In this document: positions 25,462-34,325 of the stretch, piece after piece
Numbering within the stretch: position 1 is the first letter of the stretch
How the letters are laid out: every line of letters begins with the position of its first letter
Source of the DNA: Sphingomonadaceae bacterium
GTDB lineage: Bacteria; Pseudomonadota; Alphaproteobacteria; Sphingomonadales; Sphingomonadaceae
Assembly: GCA_027533105.1 (NCBI GenBank)
Contig: JAPZTW010000002.1
Coordinates: 462,997-526,996, forward strand
Reading direction: 5' to 3'
DNA: 64,000 nucleotides
Position numbers and translations under genes: made by a program
The notes under the pieces: model-generated
Database searches by the model: none
Told to the model about the DNA's origin: nothing
The model's input: the letters and a program-made list of their open reading frames with translations, nothing else

Positions 25462-25929
25462 ATGAGTGATGGATACAACTTTGCCCAGCTGAAGACTGAG
25501 ATCCTGAAGCTGAGTAAGGCGACGGATTGGGAGACAGCTCGTAAAGAATGGAGGCTCGTTAGTATCAGCCAAGCTGATGAACCCGAAGCCTGCCTCTGCG
25601 GTCACTTTCCAATCATCGACCTCTGCACAATCAAGAACGGCGTAACTGGCCAGTCGGTCGACGTTGGCAATGTCTGTGTGAAGAGGTTTCTGGGCTTTCG
25701 CTCTGATTTGATCTTTGCCTCGATCAAGCGGATCAAAAGCAATCCCGACAAGAGCATAGGCCCTGATGCAGCGGCGCTATTCCACCGCCAGGGGATCATC
25801 AACGCCTGGGAGTACCAGTTTCAACAGGACACGCATCGCAAGCGCGATCTTACTGCAAGGCAACTTGCCACACGCCATAGTATCAACCGCAAGGTGTTAG
25901 CTGCGATTAGACGTCGCGGGATTACATAA
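25462..25929 (+). CDS. Hypothetical protein with Cys-rich zinc-binding-like core
   Basis: A 155-residue protein. The core ACLCGHFPIIDLC followed by VDVGNVCVKRFLGF has four Cys and one His spaced like a small zinc site. The rest is helical and basic. I have the impression of a recurring phage/mobile-element hypothetical family but no functional assignment. It starts 15 bases after the repressor gene and is probably transcribed with it. Confidence 0.6.
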   Translation: MSDGYNFAQLKTEILKLSKATDWETARKEWRLVSISQADEPEACLCGHFPIIDLCTIKNGVTGQSVDVGNVCVKRFLGFRSDLIFASIKRIKSNPDKSIGPDAAALFHRQGIINAWEYQFQQDTHRKRDLTARQLATRHSINRKVLAAIRRRGIT

Positions 25930-26066
25930 CGGTATGCAATTCGCTACCAAAGGGTTCCACTTGGGACGCATCTAGTATGTCATCAGTAGGAGGGTTCATG
26001 CCTTTAGAGGACTGAGCCAACATGCACGACATCTCCGCGGGCAGCAGCCCGTCTCCCATCAACACC

Positions 26067-26240
26067 ATGACCGATGACGAGCGCTTCACCGAGTTGGGGC
26101 AGATCATCGCGGCAGGCATCATCCGGATGCACGCAAAGTCCAGTTCTATATCTGCAGGGGACGCAGATAGTTCACTCGCTATCTCGCGGCCCAAGAGCGT
26201 GTGTCGAACCCGGGGACGCCCCCGAGTTGGAGAACGCTAA
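26067..26240 (+). CDS. Small protein preceding the DUF2924-recombinase pair
   Basis: A 57-residue protein from the ATG at 26067 (MTDDERFTELGQIIAAGIIR); an ATG at 26022 would add 15 Ser/Pro-rich residues. The C-terminus is basic (RPKSVCRTRGRPRVGER). Its stop overlaps the start of the DUF2924 gene (TAATG). Such a tiny gene is common in front of the DUF2924/recombinase cassette of sphingomonads. Function unknown. Confidence 0.55.
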   Translation: MTDDERFTELGQIIAAGIIRMHAKSSSISAGDADSSLAISRPKSVCRTRGRPRVGER

Positions 26241-26701
26241 TGCAGAACTATGACGACCCGCAGGTGCTTGCGCGCCTGTCCGCGCTAAAGACCATGACAA
26301 TGCCGCAGCTACGGCAAGAGTGGGAGAAGCTATTTGCTGCCGCTACTCCCAACAACAGCCGCCCTTTTCTTGAGCAGCGCCTCGCCCACCGGATCCAGGA
26401 GCTAGCCTTCGGTGGCCTTAGCAAACCCGTCATCCGCACCCTGGATATGTTGGCCGACGAGGTCGAGGGCAAGAAGGTCAGGAAGTCGGTGATCTCAGAT
26501 CCCCGCAACCCAATCATTGGCACGCGCCTGATCCGGGATTGGAAAGGGACCGAGCACACGGTCGTGGTTGCCAAGGATGGGTTCGACTGGAATGGCCGGC
26601 GGTACAAATCGCTCTCGGCGATTGCCAAATCTATTACCGGCACCAACTGGAACGGATATCGCTTCTTTGGCCTGCGGGCAGCTGAGGGAGGCGCGCGATG
26701 A
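26240..26701 (+). CDS. DUF2924 protein
   Basis: A 153-residue protein with the DUF2924 signatures: MPQLRQEWEKLFAAATPNNS near the start, then LEQRLAHRIQELAFGGL, and C-terminal GTRLIRDWKGTEHTVVV with FDWNGRRYKSLSAIAKSITG. The family nearly always sits directly before a large serine recombinase and is thought to be an accessory DNA-binding factor, perhaps a recombination directionality protein (inference). It overlaps the recombinase start by 4 bases. Confidence 0.87.
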   Translation: MQNYDDPQVLARLSALKTMTMPQLRQEWEKLFAAATPNNSRPFLEQRLAHRIQELAFGGLSKPVIRTLDMLADEVEGKKVRKSVISDPRNPIIGTRLIRDWKGTEHTVVVAKDGFDWNGRRYKSLSAIAKSITGTNWNGYRFFGLRAAEGGAR

Positions 26702-28014
26702 CTGAGGCACGACGCCGCATTCGCTGCGCCATCTACACCCGCAAGTCGTCCGAAGAGGGGCTCGAACAAGAGTTCAACAGCCTCGATGCGCAGCGCGAAG
26801 CCTGTGAAGCCTACATCGCGAGCCAGCGTCACGAAGGCTGGCTCACCATGCGCGAAGGCTATGATGACGGCGGGTATTCCGGCGGCAACCTTGATCGCCC
26901 CGGCCTGCAGAACCTGCTCGAAGACATCCGTGCAGGCCTGGTCGACGTCATCGTAGTCTACAAGATCGACCGCCTGTCCCGCTCGCTGATGGATTTTGCC
27001 CGGCTCGTTGAGGTGTTTGATGAGCACAAGGTGACGTTCGTGTCGGTCACCCAGTCGTTCAACACGACGACCTCGATGGGGCGCCTGACCCTCAACGTGC
27101 TCCTGTCATTTGCGCAGTTCGAGCGCGAGGTGACCGGTGAGCGCATTCGCGACAAAATTGCGGCCAGCCGCGCCAAGGGTATGTGGATGGGTGGGTTCGT
27201 GCCATGGGGCTACGACGCCGTCGATCGCAAGCTGGTTATCAATGAGGCAGAAGCTGCACAGATCCGCTTCATCTTCGAGCGATTTGTTGAACTAGGATCG
27301 GCAACCAAGCTGACCCGGGAGCTTGTCCGCAAGGGCATCACCAACAAGCGCGGCCGGCCGATCGACAAAGGCTTCCTCTACAAGCTGTTCCGCAACCGCG
27401 TCTATCTGGGTGAAGCAGTTCACAAGGGCACAAGCTACCCTGGCGAGCATCAAGCGATCATCGACCAGCCGCTCTGGGATAAAGTCCACTCTATCCTGAA
27501 AATCAGCCCCCGGGTTCGGGCCAACAACACCCGTGCGCAAACCCCCGCCATGCTAAAGGGGCTTATCTTCACCGACACCGGCGTTGCGATGACGCCGACG
27601 CATACACGTAAGGGTGAGAGGCTCTATCGCTATTACATCTCGATGGACGCCTTGCGGAACCGGGGCGCCGAAGGCCAGGACTCGATCGTGCGCCTCAACG
27701 CGGGCGTCATCGAAAGCGCGGTCATTCAGAAGATCCGCCAGCTGCTGCGCACGCCCGAAATTGCAGCCAAGGCGTGCGCTGCACTCAGTGCTGCGAGATC
27801 GGGCCTTACCGAGAACGATGTAGCGAGTGCTTTGGCAACCTTCGACAGCTTCTGGGACAATCTGTTCCCGGCAGAGCAGGACCGGACCGCCCGGCTGCTC
27901 ATCGAACGCGTTGTTGTCAGCAAGGAAGGCATGTCGCTTGATCTGCGGACCAGCGGGCTTAGCTCGTTGGTCAGCGACATGTTGCAATTGCCCAAGCTGG
28001 ACAAAGCGGCATGA
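26698..28014 (+). CDS. Large serine recombinase (putative prophage integrase)
   Basis: A 438-residue recombinase. The catalytic domain carries the nucleophile Ser in IYTRKSSEEGLEQEFNSL and the conserved Arg-rich segment YKIDRLSRSLMDFARL. The recombinase domain spans about 160-280 (GFVPWGYDAVDRKLV). The C-terminal part lacks an obvious Cys4 zinc ribbon and is shorter than in phiC31-type integrases. As the last complete enzyme at the right end of the prophage, it is the best candidate for integration and excision. Confidence 0.9.
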   Translation: MTEARRRIRCAIYTRKSSEEGLEQEFNSLDAQREACEAYIASQRHEGWLTMREGYDDGGYSGGNLDRPGLQNLLEDIRAGLVDVIVVYKIDRLSRSLMDFARLVEVFDEHKVTFVSVTQSFNTTTSMGRLTLNVLLSFAQFEREVTGERIRDKIAASRAKGMWMGGFVPWGYDAVDRKLVINEAEAAQIRFIFERFVELGSATKLTRELVRKGITNKRGRPIDKGFLYKLFRNRVYLGEAVHKGTSYPGEHQAIIDQPLWDKVHSILKISPRVRANNTRAQTPAMLKGLIFTDTGVAMTPTHTRKGERLYRYYISMDALRNRGAEGQDSIVRLNAGVIESAVIQKIRQLLRTPEIAAKACAALSAARSGLTENDVASALATFDSFWDNLFPAEQDRTARLLIERVVVSKEGMSLDLRTSGLSSLVSDMLQLPKLDKAA

Positions 28015-28427
28015 GTGAAGGCGCCGGCATCACCACGGTCTTTATCCCACTCGTGATCCGAAAGCGGAACGGGCGGCCGCGCATTGCGCCGCCCGACGAC
28101 TATGTTGCGAACGACGACAATGGCGGCGTCGATCCGCACATCATGCGAGCACTGGCGCTGGCATGGAGCTGGAAACGTAAGCTTGAGGCTGGTGAGGCCT
28201 CCTGCAACCAGGACATCGCCACTGCTGAGGGATTTACCGCGGCCTATGTCGGCCGGGTTGTTAGGCTGGCCTACCTCGCGCCCAACGTACTGCACAAACT
28301 GTTGATCGAGCGGAATGCCCCAGCCGTGCGGCTTAAGGATCTATGGTATGCGATCGATCTGCCTTGGGCTGAGCAGGAGGGTGCGATCTTTCGGACAGGC
28401 GGCAACCAATATGAACGCCCCCTTTGA
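28011..28427 (+). CDS. Recombinase-associated helix-turn-helix protein
   Basis: A 138-residue protein. The segment ALAWSWKRKLEAGEASC, then QDIATAEGFTAAYVGRVVRL, is a ParB/KorB-like helix-turn-helix, followed by YLAPNVLHKLL and AVRLKDLWYAIDLPWAEQ. It is the usual third member of the DUF2924-recombinase triplet and overlaps the recombinase stop by 4 bases. A decayed relative lies at 45029-45260. It may bind DNA near the attachment site or regulate the cassette. Confidence 0.8.
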   Translation: MSEGAGITTVFIPLVIRKRNGRPRIAPPDDYVANDDNGGVDPHIMRALALAWSWKRKLEAGEASCNQDIATAEGFTAAYVGRVVRLAYLAPNVLHKLLIERNAPAVRLKDLWYAIDLPWAEQEGAIFRTGGNQYERPL

Positions 28428-28499
28428 TTCAGCGCCTCTATGGACGCTGAAGACCGCTATGTCGGCTGTAGCCCGCATTACAATTTCGATGCGACCGAA
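28428..28499. other. Right prophage-chromosome junction zone
   Basis: These 72 bases separate the last prophage gene from the 3' end of bioR and should hold the right attachment site if the recombinase is the integrase. A short inverted repeat TTCAGCG/CGCTGAA (28428-28451) lies here. The left end of the prophage is outside the window, so the core sequence cannot be defined. Confidence 0.4.
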
Positions 28500-29153
28500 C
28501 TAGCGGGCGCCTCGCAAGGGCTTAACCCGGTCAACAGCGTTTACGTGACGGGCCAGGAGTGCGCCGGCTTGCTCAAGATTGGCAGCCGCGTAGGCTTCGA
28601 AGATCCGCCAATGGTCGAAGTTGTATCTGGGCTTCCATGGTCCGCGTTCGCGCGACGCAAACACGTGACGGGAATAGGCTAAATTCAGCTCCGCAATCGA
28701 GGCAATCAGCCGCGGCATCCCGCAGGGTTTGGCGAGGCCGACATGAAATTCGCGATTAGCGGCCTCACTTTCAAACAAGTCCTGCGCTGCATCACCTCGG
28801 CGCAGCACGCTTTCGAGGAACTTGAGGTGATCCTTGCCTGGGGGTCGCGCGATCGAGCGCACTGCCAGCACCTCGAGAGCTCCGCGCATTGCCGCGACTT
28901 CACGTTCTGTCGCGGCATCCAGCGCGGTTACGCGCACGCCGCGACGCGGCAGGGATTCGAGCAATCGTTGGGCTTCGAGCTTTCGAAATGCCTCGCGCAT
29001 GGTTCCCTGGCTGACGGCAAATTCCCGGGCCAGATCATCCTGCCTGAGGCGCTCATTGGGTGCGAAGTCGCCGTGGAGGATGCGTCGCAGCAAGGCTTCC
29101 ACAATCCGCTCGACCAACCCATCGGCGTTTCCATGAGGTGACCCGGGCAGCAT
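28500..29153 (-). CDS. bioR: GntR-family biotin regulator BioR
   Basis: A 217-residue FadR-type GntR protein. The winged helix is at about 15-75 (ILHGDFAPNERLRQDDLARE, then AVSQGTMREAFRKLE), followed by an all-helical effector domain. Divergence from bioB and a TTATCGATAA box at each start identify it as BioR, the alphaproteobacterial repressor of biotin genes. The box overlaps its own start codon and a predicted -10 element, so it should repress itself. The promoter geometry places the transcript start almost on this ATG, so translation may be leaderless or begin at an internal codon such as TTG. Confidence 0.88.
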   Translation of the reverse strand: MLPGSPHGNADGLVERIVEALLRRILHGDFAPNERLRQDDLAREFAVSQGTMREAFRKLEAQRLLESLPRRGVRVTALDAATEREVAAMRGALEVLAVRSIARPPGKDHLKFLESVLRRGDAAQDLFESEAANREFHVGLAKPCGMPRLIASIAELNLAYSRHVFASRERGPWKPRYNFDHWRIFEAYAAANLEQAGALLARHVNAVDRVKPLRGAR

Positions 29154-29162
29154 TATCGATAA
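29153..29162. promoter_or_regulatory. BioR operator box (bioR side)
   Basis: TTATCGATAA is a perfect palindrome matching the described BioR consensus TTATMKATAA. It overlaps the bioR ATG and the -10 element of its predicted promoter. Confidence 0.88.
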
Positions 29163-29187
29163 TCGATCGCGAATCTTGGTGACGCAA
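29159..29187 (-). promoter_or_regulatory. Predicted bioR promoter
   Basis: On the minus strand TTGCGT (29182-29187) is followed after 17 bases by GATTAT (29159-29164), which overlaps the BioR box. The predicted start point falls within a few bases of the annotated ATG. Confidence 0.45.
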
Positions 29188-29236
29188 GCATAACGCCGCC
29201 CATACAGCCCCGGAACGAAAGCAGCGACACCTCATA

Positions 29237-29246
29237 TTATCGATAA
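29237..29246. promoter_or_regulatory. BioR operator box (bioB side)
   Basis: A second identical TTATCGATAA lies 14 bases before the bioB ATG. It overlaps a TATTAT element (29235-29240) that would be the -10 of the bio operon, so BioR binding should block polymerase. The two boxes are centred 84 bases apart, eight helical turns. Confidence 0.88.
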
Positions 29247-29259
29247 TTTGGAGCAGGAC

Positions 29260-30279
29260 ATGAGCAAGAACCAGGCCGAAGCAAAGTCGCGAAACGACTG
29301 GACACGCGAAGAAATCGCAGTCCTGTTCGACCTCCCGTTCGATGAACTGCTGTTCCATGCTCAGTCCGTCCACCGCACGCATCATCGCCGGGGCGAGGTC
29401 CAGCTCAGCACCTTGCTATCGATCAAGACCGGGGGCTGCCCAGAGGATTGCGGCTATTGCAGCCAGTCCGCCCATGCCGAAAGCGGGGTCAAGGCCGAGA
29501 AATTGATGGACGTCGAGGCCGTGCTGGCCAGTGCTGCCGAGGCGAAGGCCGCAGGATCGCAGCGGTTCTGCATGGGGGCAGCCTGGCGCAACCCCAAAGA
29601 CCGCGACATGCCCGCCTTGGTGCGCATGGTCGAAGGCGTCCGCGCGCTCGGCATGGAAAGCTGCATGACCCTGGGGATGCTCAGCCAGGACCAGGCCCAG
29701 GCGCTGGGGCAGGCCGGGCTCGACTACTACAACCACAACATCGACACGAGCCCGGAAAATTACGCCAGCGTCATTACCACCCGCACCTTTCAGGACCGGC
29801 TCGACACGATCGAGCACGTGCGCACGGCCGGCATCAACGTATGCTGCGGCGGAATCGTCGGAATGGGCGAGACGCGGCAGGACCGGGTTGGCTTCATCCA
29901 CGCGCTTGCAACGCTTCCCCGGCATCCGGAAAGCGTGCCGGTCAACGCCCTGATCCCGATTCCGGGAACCGTGCTGGGCGACATGCTCGAAGGCACGCCG
30001 CTCGCCCGGATCGACGAGATCGAGTTCGTCCGCACCGTCGCGGTGGCGCGGATCACCATGCCGAACAGCATGGTGCGGCTTTCGGCGGGACGCGAATCGA
30101 TGTCGGACGCCGGCCAGGCGCTGGCCTTCCTCGCTGGTGCCAACTCCATCTTCACCGGTGACAGGTTGCTGACCACTCCCAATGCCGGGGACAGCCGCGA
30201 CAGCGCACTGTTCGCGCGGCTTGGGCTCGTGCCGATGGCAAGCGACCAACCGATGCGAGCCATGGCAGCGGCTGAGTAG
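29260..30279 (+). CDS. bioB: Biotin synthase
   Basis: A 339-residue radical-SAM enzyme that inserts sulfur into dethiobiotin, the last step of biotin synthesis. The cluster motif CPEDCGYC supplies the three cysteines for the 4Fe-4S cluster. The segments [14 protein letters not shown] and [16 protein letters not shown] are typical of BioB. I chose the ATG at 29260, preceded by a GGAG site; an in-frame TTG at 29248 is too close to the operator. It is the first gene of bioBFDA. Confidence 0.96.
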   Translation: MSKNQAEAKSRNDWTREEIAVLFDLPFDELLFHAQSVHRTHHRRGEVQLSTLLSIKTGGCPEDCGYCSQSAHAESGVKAEKLMDVEAVLASAAEAKAAGSQRFCMGAAWRNPKDRDMPALVRMVEGVRALGMESCMTLGMLSQDQAQALGQAGLDYYNHNIDTSPENYASVITTRTFQDRLDTIEHVRTAGINVCCGGIVGMGETRQDRVGFIHALATLPRHPESVPVNALIPIPGTVLGDMLEGTPLARIDEIEFVRTVAVARITMPNSMVRLSAGRESMSDAGQALAFLAGANSIFTGDRLLTTPNAGDSRDSALFARLGLVPMASDQPMRAMAAAE

Positions 30280-30284
30280 CGGTG

Positions 30285-31412
30285 ATGCCCTTCACCGCCC
30301 AGGCCGAAGACCTTGGCCGGTTGACGCGGGATGCCCGTCGCCGGGCTCTCTCGCCGCAGGTCGGCATCGACTTCAGCTCGAACGACTACCTCGGGCTGGC
30401 ACGTTCGCCCTTGCTTGCCGCGGCGGCACGCGGCGCGCTCGATCGCGGGGTGCCGACCGGTTCGGGCGGATCACGACTGCTGCGGGGAAACGATCCCGAG
30501 CATGAGGCGCTTGAAGCCTATGCCGCGACATTGTACGGCTGCGAGCGAGCGCTGTTCTTCTCAAGCGGGTTCGCAGCGAATGCGACCCTGTTTTCCAGCC
30601 TCCCCCAACGCGGCGATCTGGTCGTCCACGACGAATTGATCCATGCCAGCGCGCACGAAGGTCTCAGGATCGGCCGCGCCGAACGGGTCGCGGTGGCGCA
30701 CAACAACCCTGACGCCTTCGATACCGCGATCCGGCGCTGGCGTGCTGGCGGCGGCGCTGGCCGGGTCTGGATCGCGGTCGAGAGCCTCTATTCGATGGAC
30801 GGTGACCGCGCCCCGCTCGACGCCCTGATGACGATCGCCGCAGGCCACGACGCAGTGCTGCTGATCGACGAGGCCCATGCAACCGGGGTGTTCGGCCCCG
30901 ACGGCCGCGGACTCGCCGCCCATCTCGAAGGCCGCGCCAATGTCATAACCCTGCGGACCTGCGGCAAAGCACTGGGAGTGGAAGGCGCACTGGTCTGCGG
31001 CCCGGCGGTGGTCGCCGATTTCCTGGTCAATCGCGGACGCGGGTTCATCTTCTCCACCGCGCCTTCTCCGCTAATGGCGGCCGTGGCGCGCGCAGCACTG
31101 GGCTTGATGCACAGTGCTGCGCAACTCCGCGAAGCGCTGTGGAGCCGAATCCGCCACGCAGAAACGGTCTTTGCCCCCTTGGGCGCGACCGTTACCGGCT
31201 CGCAGATCCTTCCGTTGATCGTCGGCGACGACGCGCCGGCGATGGCGCTCGCCGCCCGGGTTCAGGCCGCCGGGTTCGACGTGCGCGCGATTCGCCCGCC
31301 GACCGTGACGCAGGGCACGGCACGGCTGCGGATCACCATCACCAACAACGCCAGCCTGGAGCAGATTACCCAGCTTGCTGGCCTGCTCGCCGAATTGCGG
31401 CAATCCGCATGA
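30285..31412 (+). CDS. bioF: 8-amino-7-oxononanoate synthase
   Basis: A 375-residue PLP enzyme joining L-alanine and pimeloyl thioester. Landmarks: IDFSSNDYLGLA at the start, SGFAANATLFSSLP, the PLP-anchoring Asp in LLIDEAHATGVFG, and the Schiff-base Lys in TCGKALGVEGA. The start is an ATG five bases after the bioB stop (a GTG directly upstream is possible). The stop overlaps bioD by 4 bases. Confidence 0.94.
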   Translation: MPFTAQAEDLGRLTRDARRRALSPQVGIDFSSNDYLGLARSPLLAAAARGALDRGVPTGSGGSRLLRGNDPEHEALEAYAATLYGCERALFFSSGFAANATLFSSLPQRGDLVVHDELIHASAHEGLRIGRAERVAVAHNNPDAFDTAIRRWRAGGGAGRVWIAVESLYSMDGDRAPLDALMTIAAGHDAVLLIDEAHATGVFGPDGRGLAAHLEGRANVITLRTCGKALGVEGALVCGPAVVADFLVNRGRGFIFSTAPSPLMAAVARAALGLMHSAAQLREALWSRIRHAETVFAPLGATVTGSQILPLIVGDDAPAMALAARVQAAGFDVRAIRPPTVTQGTARLRITITNNASLEQITQLAGLLAELRQSA

Positions 31413-32026
31413 GCCGCTTCGTCGTCACCGGGACCGATACCGACGTCGGCAAGACGGTATTCGCCGCCGCGCTCGCCGCACACTTGGGTGCACACTACTG
31501 GAAGCCTATTCAGGCCGGAACCGGTGACGGCACCGACTCTGCCCGGGTTGCCGAACTGTCGGGCTGGCGAGCAGCAGTCCTGCCCGAGGCTTACGTGCTC
31601 AAGACCCCTTGCTCGCCGCACGAGGCCGCGCGCATCGACGGCGTGATGATCGCTCCCGATCGGCTTGCCCTGCCTGCCGAAGATGGGCCGCTGGTAGTCG
31701 AGGGCGCCGGAGGCGTGCTGGTGCCGATCACAGGCGATCTGCTCTATGCCGATCTCTTCGCCCGCTGGGGCCTGCCGGTGATCCTGGTTGCGCGTACCAT
31801 GCTCGGCACGATCAACCACAGCCTGCTCTCACTGGAAGCGCTGCGCTGCCGGGGCGTGACCGTCCACAGCATCGCATTCGTCGGCGAGGCCGAGCCGGCG
31901 AGCGAGGAGGCTGTGATCCGGCTGGGCAAGGTAACCCATCTCGGCCGCCTGCCCCGGCTCGACCCGCTGACCCCGGACACGCTCGCCAAGGCCTTCGCCG
32001 CCCATATCCGGACCGACCACCTTTGA
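31409..32026 (+). CDS. bioD: Dethiobiotin synthetase
   Basis: A 205-residue ATP-dependent carboxylase that closes the ureido ring. The P-loop FVVTGTDTDVGKTVFAAAL is at the N-terminus, and VVEGAGGVLVPI is the second family signature. The length is near the usual 220. The ATG overlaps the bioF stop (ATGA). The stop overlaps a TTG that starts bioA. Confidence 0.94.
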   Translation: MSRFVVTGTDTDVGKTVFAAALAAHLGAHYWKPIQAGTGDGTDSARVAELSGWRAAVLPEAYVLKTPCSPHEAARIDGVMIAPDRLALPAEDGPLVVEGAGGVLVPITGDLLYADLFARWGLPVILVARTMLGTINHSLLSLEALRCRGVTVHSIAFVGEAEPASEEAVIRLGKVTHLGRLPRLDPLTPDTLAKAFAAHIRTDHL

Positions 32027-33282
32027 GCTCGCCTGTCTGGCATCCTTTTCACCAGCACGGCCTGGAAGAGCCGATCCCGCTGGTCACCCGTGCCGAGGGT
32101 GCCGTGCTCCATACCGCCGACGGCCGCCGGGTAATCGATGCGATTTCGAGTTGGTGGGTGACCACGCATGGCCACTGCCACCCCCGGATCATGGCTGCGA
32201 TCCGCGACCAGAGCGAACGGCTTGACCAGCTGATCTTCGCAGGCTGGACGCACCAACCGGCTGAGGATCTCGCCGCCGAACTCGTGCGGATCATGCCGCG
32301 CCCGCTCGACCACGTGTTCTTCTCCGACAGCGGTTCAACCAGCGTCGAGGTGGCACTCAAAATGGCGCTTGGCATGTTTGCCCACCGGAACGAGAGCCGC
32401 CACCGCATCGCCGTGCTCGAGCACAGCTATCATGGCGACACGATCGGCGGAATGTCGGTCGGTGCGCGCGGCGTGTTCAACCGGCCCTATGCGCCCTTGC
32501 TGTTCGACGTCGAAACGATCCCCTTTCCAGCGCAAGCCGCCGAGCAATTAGCGCTCGATGCGTTGGAGCGCTTCTGCGCGAGGGGCGCTGCCGCGGCCTT
32601 TATTGTCGAGCCGTTGCTGCTCGGTGCGGGCGGCATGCTGATCTATCCCGCTTGGGCCCTGGCCGAAATGCGAGCGATCTGCGCGGCTCACGGTGTGCTG
32701 TTCATCGCCGACGAGGTGATGACGGCCTGGGGCCGCACCGGTACGCTGCTTGCCTGCGAGCAGGCCGGGGTCGTGCCCGACATCCTCTGCCTTTCGAAAG
32801 GGCTGACCGGTGGCTCGCTGCCGCTGGCCGTCACTATCGCAACGCCCGAAATCTACGCCGCGCATTATTCGAGCGATCGCGCGAGGCAGTTTTTTCACTC
32901 GTCAAGCTACACTGCAAACCCATTGGCTTGCGCTGCAGCCAATGCCAACCTTGCGATCTGGCGTGACGAGCCAGTGGCGGAGCGGATCGCCAGCCTTGCC
33001 GCGCGCCAAAGCAAAGGCCTTTCCCGGCTTGCCGAATACCCCCGCATCACCAATCCGCGCCAACTCGGCACTGTGATTGCGATGGATGTGGCGGCGAACG
33101 ATGATGGATATCTCTCCGAAATCGGACCCACCCTCAAGGCCGCGTTCGCGGCACGCAATGTGCTGCTGCGACCTCTAGGCAACACAGTCTACGTCATGCC
33201 CCCCTATTGCATCGATGATGTCGATCTCAGGCGTGTCCACGATGTGATCGAGGAAGTGTGTCATGAGGCACTTCCGAAATAG
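32023..33282 (+). CDS. bioA: Adenosylmethionine-8-amino-7-oxononanoate aminotransferase
   Basis: A 419-residue PLP aminotransferase making 7,8-diaminononanoate. Visible are VWHPFHQHGLEEPIPLV at the start, SSWWVTTHGHCHP, the PLP Asp region LFIADEVMTAWGRTG, and the Lys in CLSKGLTGGSLPL. I chose the TTG at 32023 because it overlaps the bioD stop and precedes the conserved WHPF motif with no ATG nearby. It closes the biotin operon. Confidence 0.93.
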   Translation: MSSPVWHPFHQHGLEEPIPLVTRAEGAVLHTADGRRVIDAISSWWVTTHGHCHPRIMAAIRDQSERLDQLIFAGWTHQPAEDLAAELVRIMPRPLDHVFFSDSGSTSVEVALKMALGMFAHRNESRHRIAVLEHSYHGDTIGGMSVGARGVFNRPYAPLLFDVETIPFPAQAAEQLALDALERFCARGAAAAFIVEPLLLGAGGMLIYPAWALAEMRAICAAHGVLFIADEVMTAWGRTGTLLACEQAGVVPDILCLSKGLTGGSLPLAVTIATPEIYAAHYSSDRARQFFHSSSYTANPLACAAANANLAIWRDEPVAERIASLAARQSKGLSRLAEYPRITNPRQLGTVIAMDVAANDDGYLSEIGPTLKAAFAARNVLLRPLGNTVYVMPPYCIDDVDLRRVHDVIEEVCHEALPK

Positions 33283-33353
33283 GCACGTCATGAACGAGCG
33301 GTGGGCTTCGAAGGGGATCACGGCGCCGTTCAACTCATGCTTTGTTTGCGTGG

Positions 33354-33614
33354 TCAGGCCGGCGTTTCGACAAGCTCGGCGATGTCGAATGCGAAACTCT
33401 TCCATCCGCGCACTCGAGCAGCCTCTCTGGCTGGCTCACTCTTTCGGCGAGCCTCAGCCAGCGAACGAGTGTGGCCCCAGAATACCTCTGTCTTGCCGTT
33501 CTCACGCTCAGCCACGATCCGCCAGTAATGCGTGAAGCCATCGGTTGTCGGCCCGATGGTCTTTACATACCCATCGGGAAGAGTGGCGGTGAGATAGCGG
33601 CGCTCCTTTTTCAT
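33354..33614 (-). CDS. Hypothetical protein
   Basis: An 86-residue protein beginning MKKERRYLTATLPDGYVK, with a beta-rich middle (THYWRIVAERENGKTEVFWG) and a helical end. It is convergent with bioA. No family was recognised. Composition and a proper ATG make it a plausible real gene. Confidence 0.5.
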   Translation of the reverse strand: MKKERRYLTATLPDGYVKTIGPTTDGFTHYWRIVAERENGKTEVFWGHTRSLAEARRKSEPAREAARVRGWKSFAFDIAELVETPA

Positions 33615-33651
33615 GGAATTTCAATCTTGTCTTCGTGGATTACTTGCGAAC

Positions 33652-33960
33652 TTATTCGCAAGCCACCCCATCCCCATCGCGATCCAAGCCAGCACGATAG
33701 CCGGGGTCTCCCGCACGAATGGGTGCGGCACCTGCAGCGAGCGCCGCGGAGCAATTTGGATAATACTCAGCACGTCTCCCCATCAACCCCGAACGCGAAG
33801 CCGCACTAGATTCACGCTTCGGGCCCGAACCAGCCCGATGACAGTGATAGTCTCCGGTCTTGCGGTTGTTATGGCATCCGCTGGCATCCAGTCCGCCGGG
33901 ATGGGCTATCGCAGCGTCCGTTGACGAAAGCAGCAATACTGCAGCGATTAAAGCTCGCAC
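33652..33960 (-). CDS. Secreted excalibur/YHYH-type protein
   Basis: A 102-residue exported protein from a GTG at 33960 that has a GGAGAG site upstream. A signal peptide (ALIAAVLLLSSTDAAIAHPG) is followed by the motif SGCHNNRKTGDYHCHR and a C-terminal excalibur-type calcium-binding segment (YRAGLDRDGDGVACE). Such proteins are extracytoplasmic and often linked with nuclease or surface functions, but the role here is unknown. Confidence 0.7.
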   Translation of the reverse strand: MRALIAAVLLLSSTDAAIAHPGGLDASGCHNNRKTGDYHCHRAGSGPKRESSAASRSGLMGRRAEYYPNCSAALAAGAAPIRAGDPGYRAGLDRDGDGVACE

Positions 33961-34005
33961 AGCCGATCTCTCCTGGAGCACCACCCCAACTGGGCAATAG
34001 GGCAA

Positions 34006-34325
34006 TCACATCACAAGCTCTTGAAAGCCGCAAGTCCGCAGGAAGTCATAGATTGCGTCATAGACCGCTGGCGGCCGGGTCGCGTCCTCAACGCTACCCT
34101 CAGGCAAAAACACTACCAGCCCCTGCCGTGCACGCGTCAGCAGCACTCGGTAGGAGTTGGCAATGTATACTTTTCGGGTTTCGTCATTGACTGCCTGCCA
34201 GCGCGTTCCCTTGAACTGTAGCGCCTCCCAGCCATTGGCACCTCGGCGGTAATTAGCGTCCCAGCACAGGCAGCCCCAATCCAGCTCAAGACCTTGAACG
34301 TCGAACTCCGTCGCGGCATCTTGAC
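34006..34325 (-). pseudogene. DUF2075-type helicase, C-terminal remnant
   Basis: In the frame ending at 34006 the minus strand encodes DVQGLELDWGCLCWDAN, then NSYRVLLTRARQGLVVFLP, a Pro-containing linker, and YDAIYDFLRTCGFQELVM, the characteristic end of DUF2075 ATP-dependent helicases (the QG.ELD and YRVLLTRAR motifs). About 105 residues remain and no N-terminal part exists. It begins inside the 3' side of the truncated P-type ATPase gene at about 34320, where the two genes are fused by a deletion. Confidence 0.75.

Noticed and set aside
31609..33282. A longer start for BioA inside bioD
   Set aside because: The extra residues are bioD read out of frame. The conserved BioA start lies at the TTG overlapping the bioD stop.
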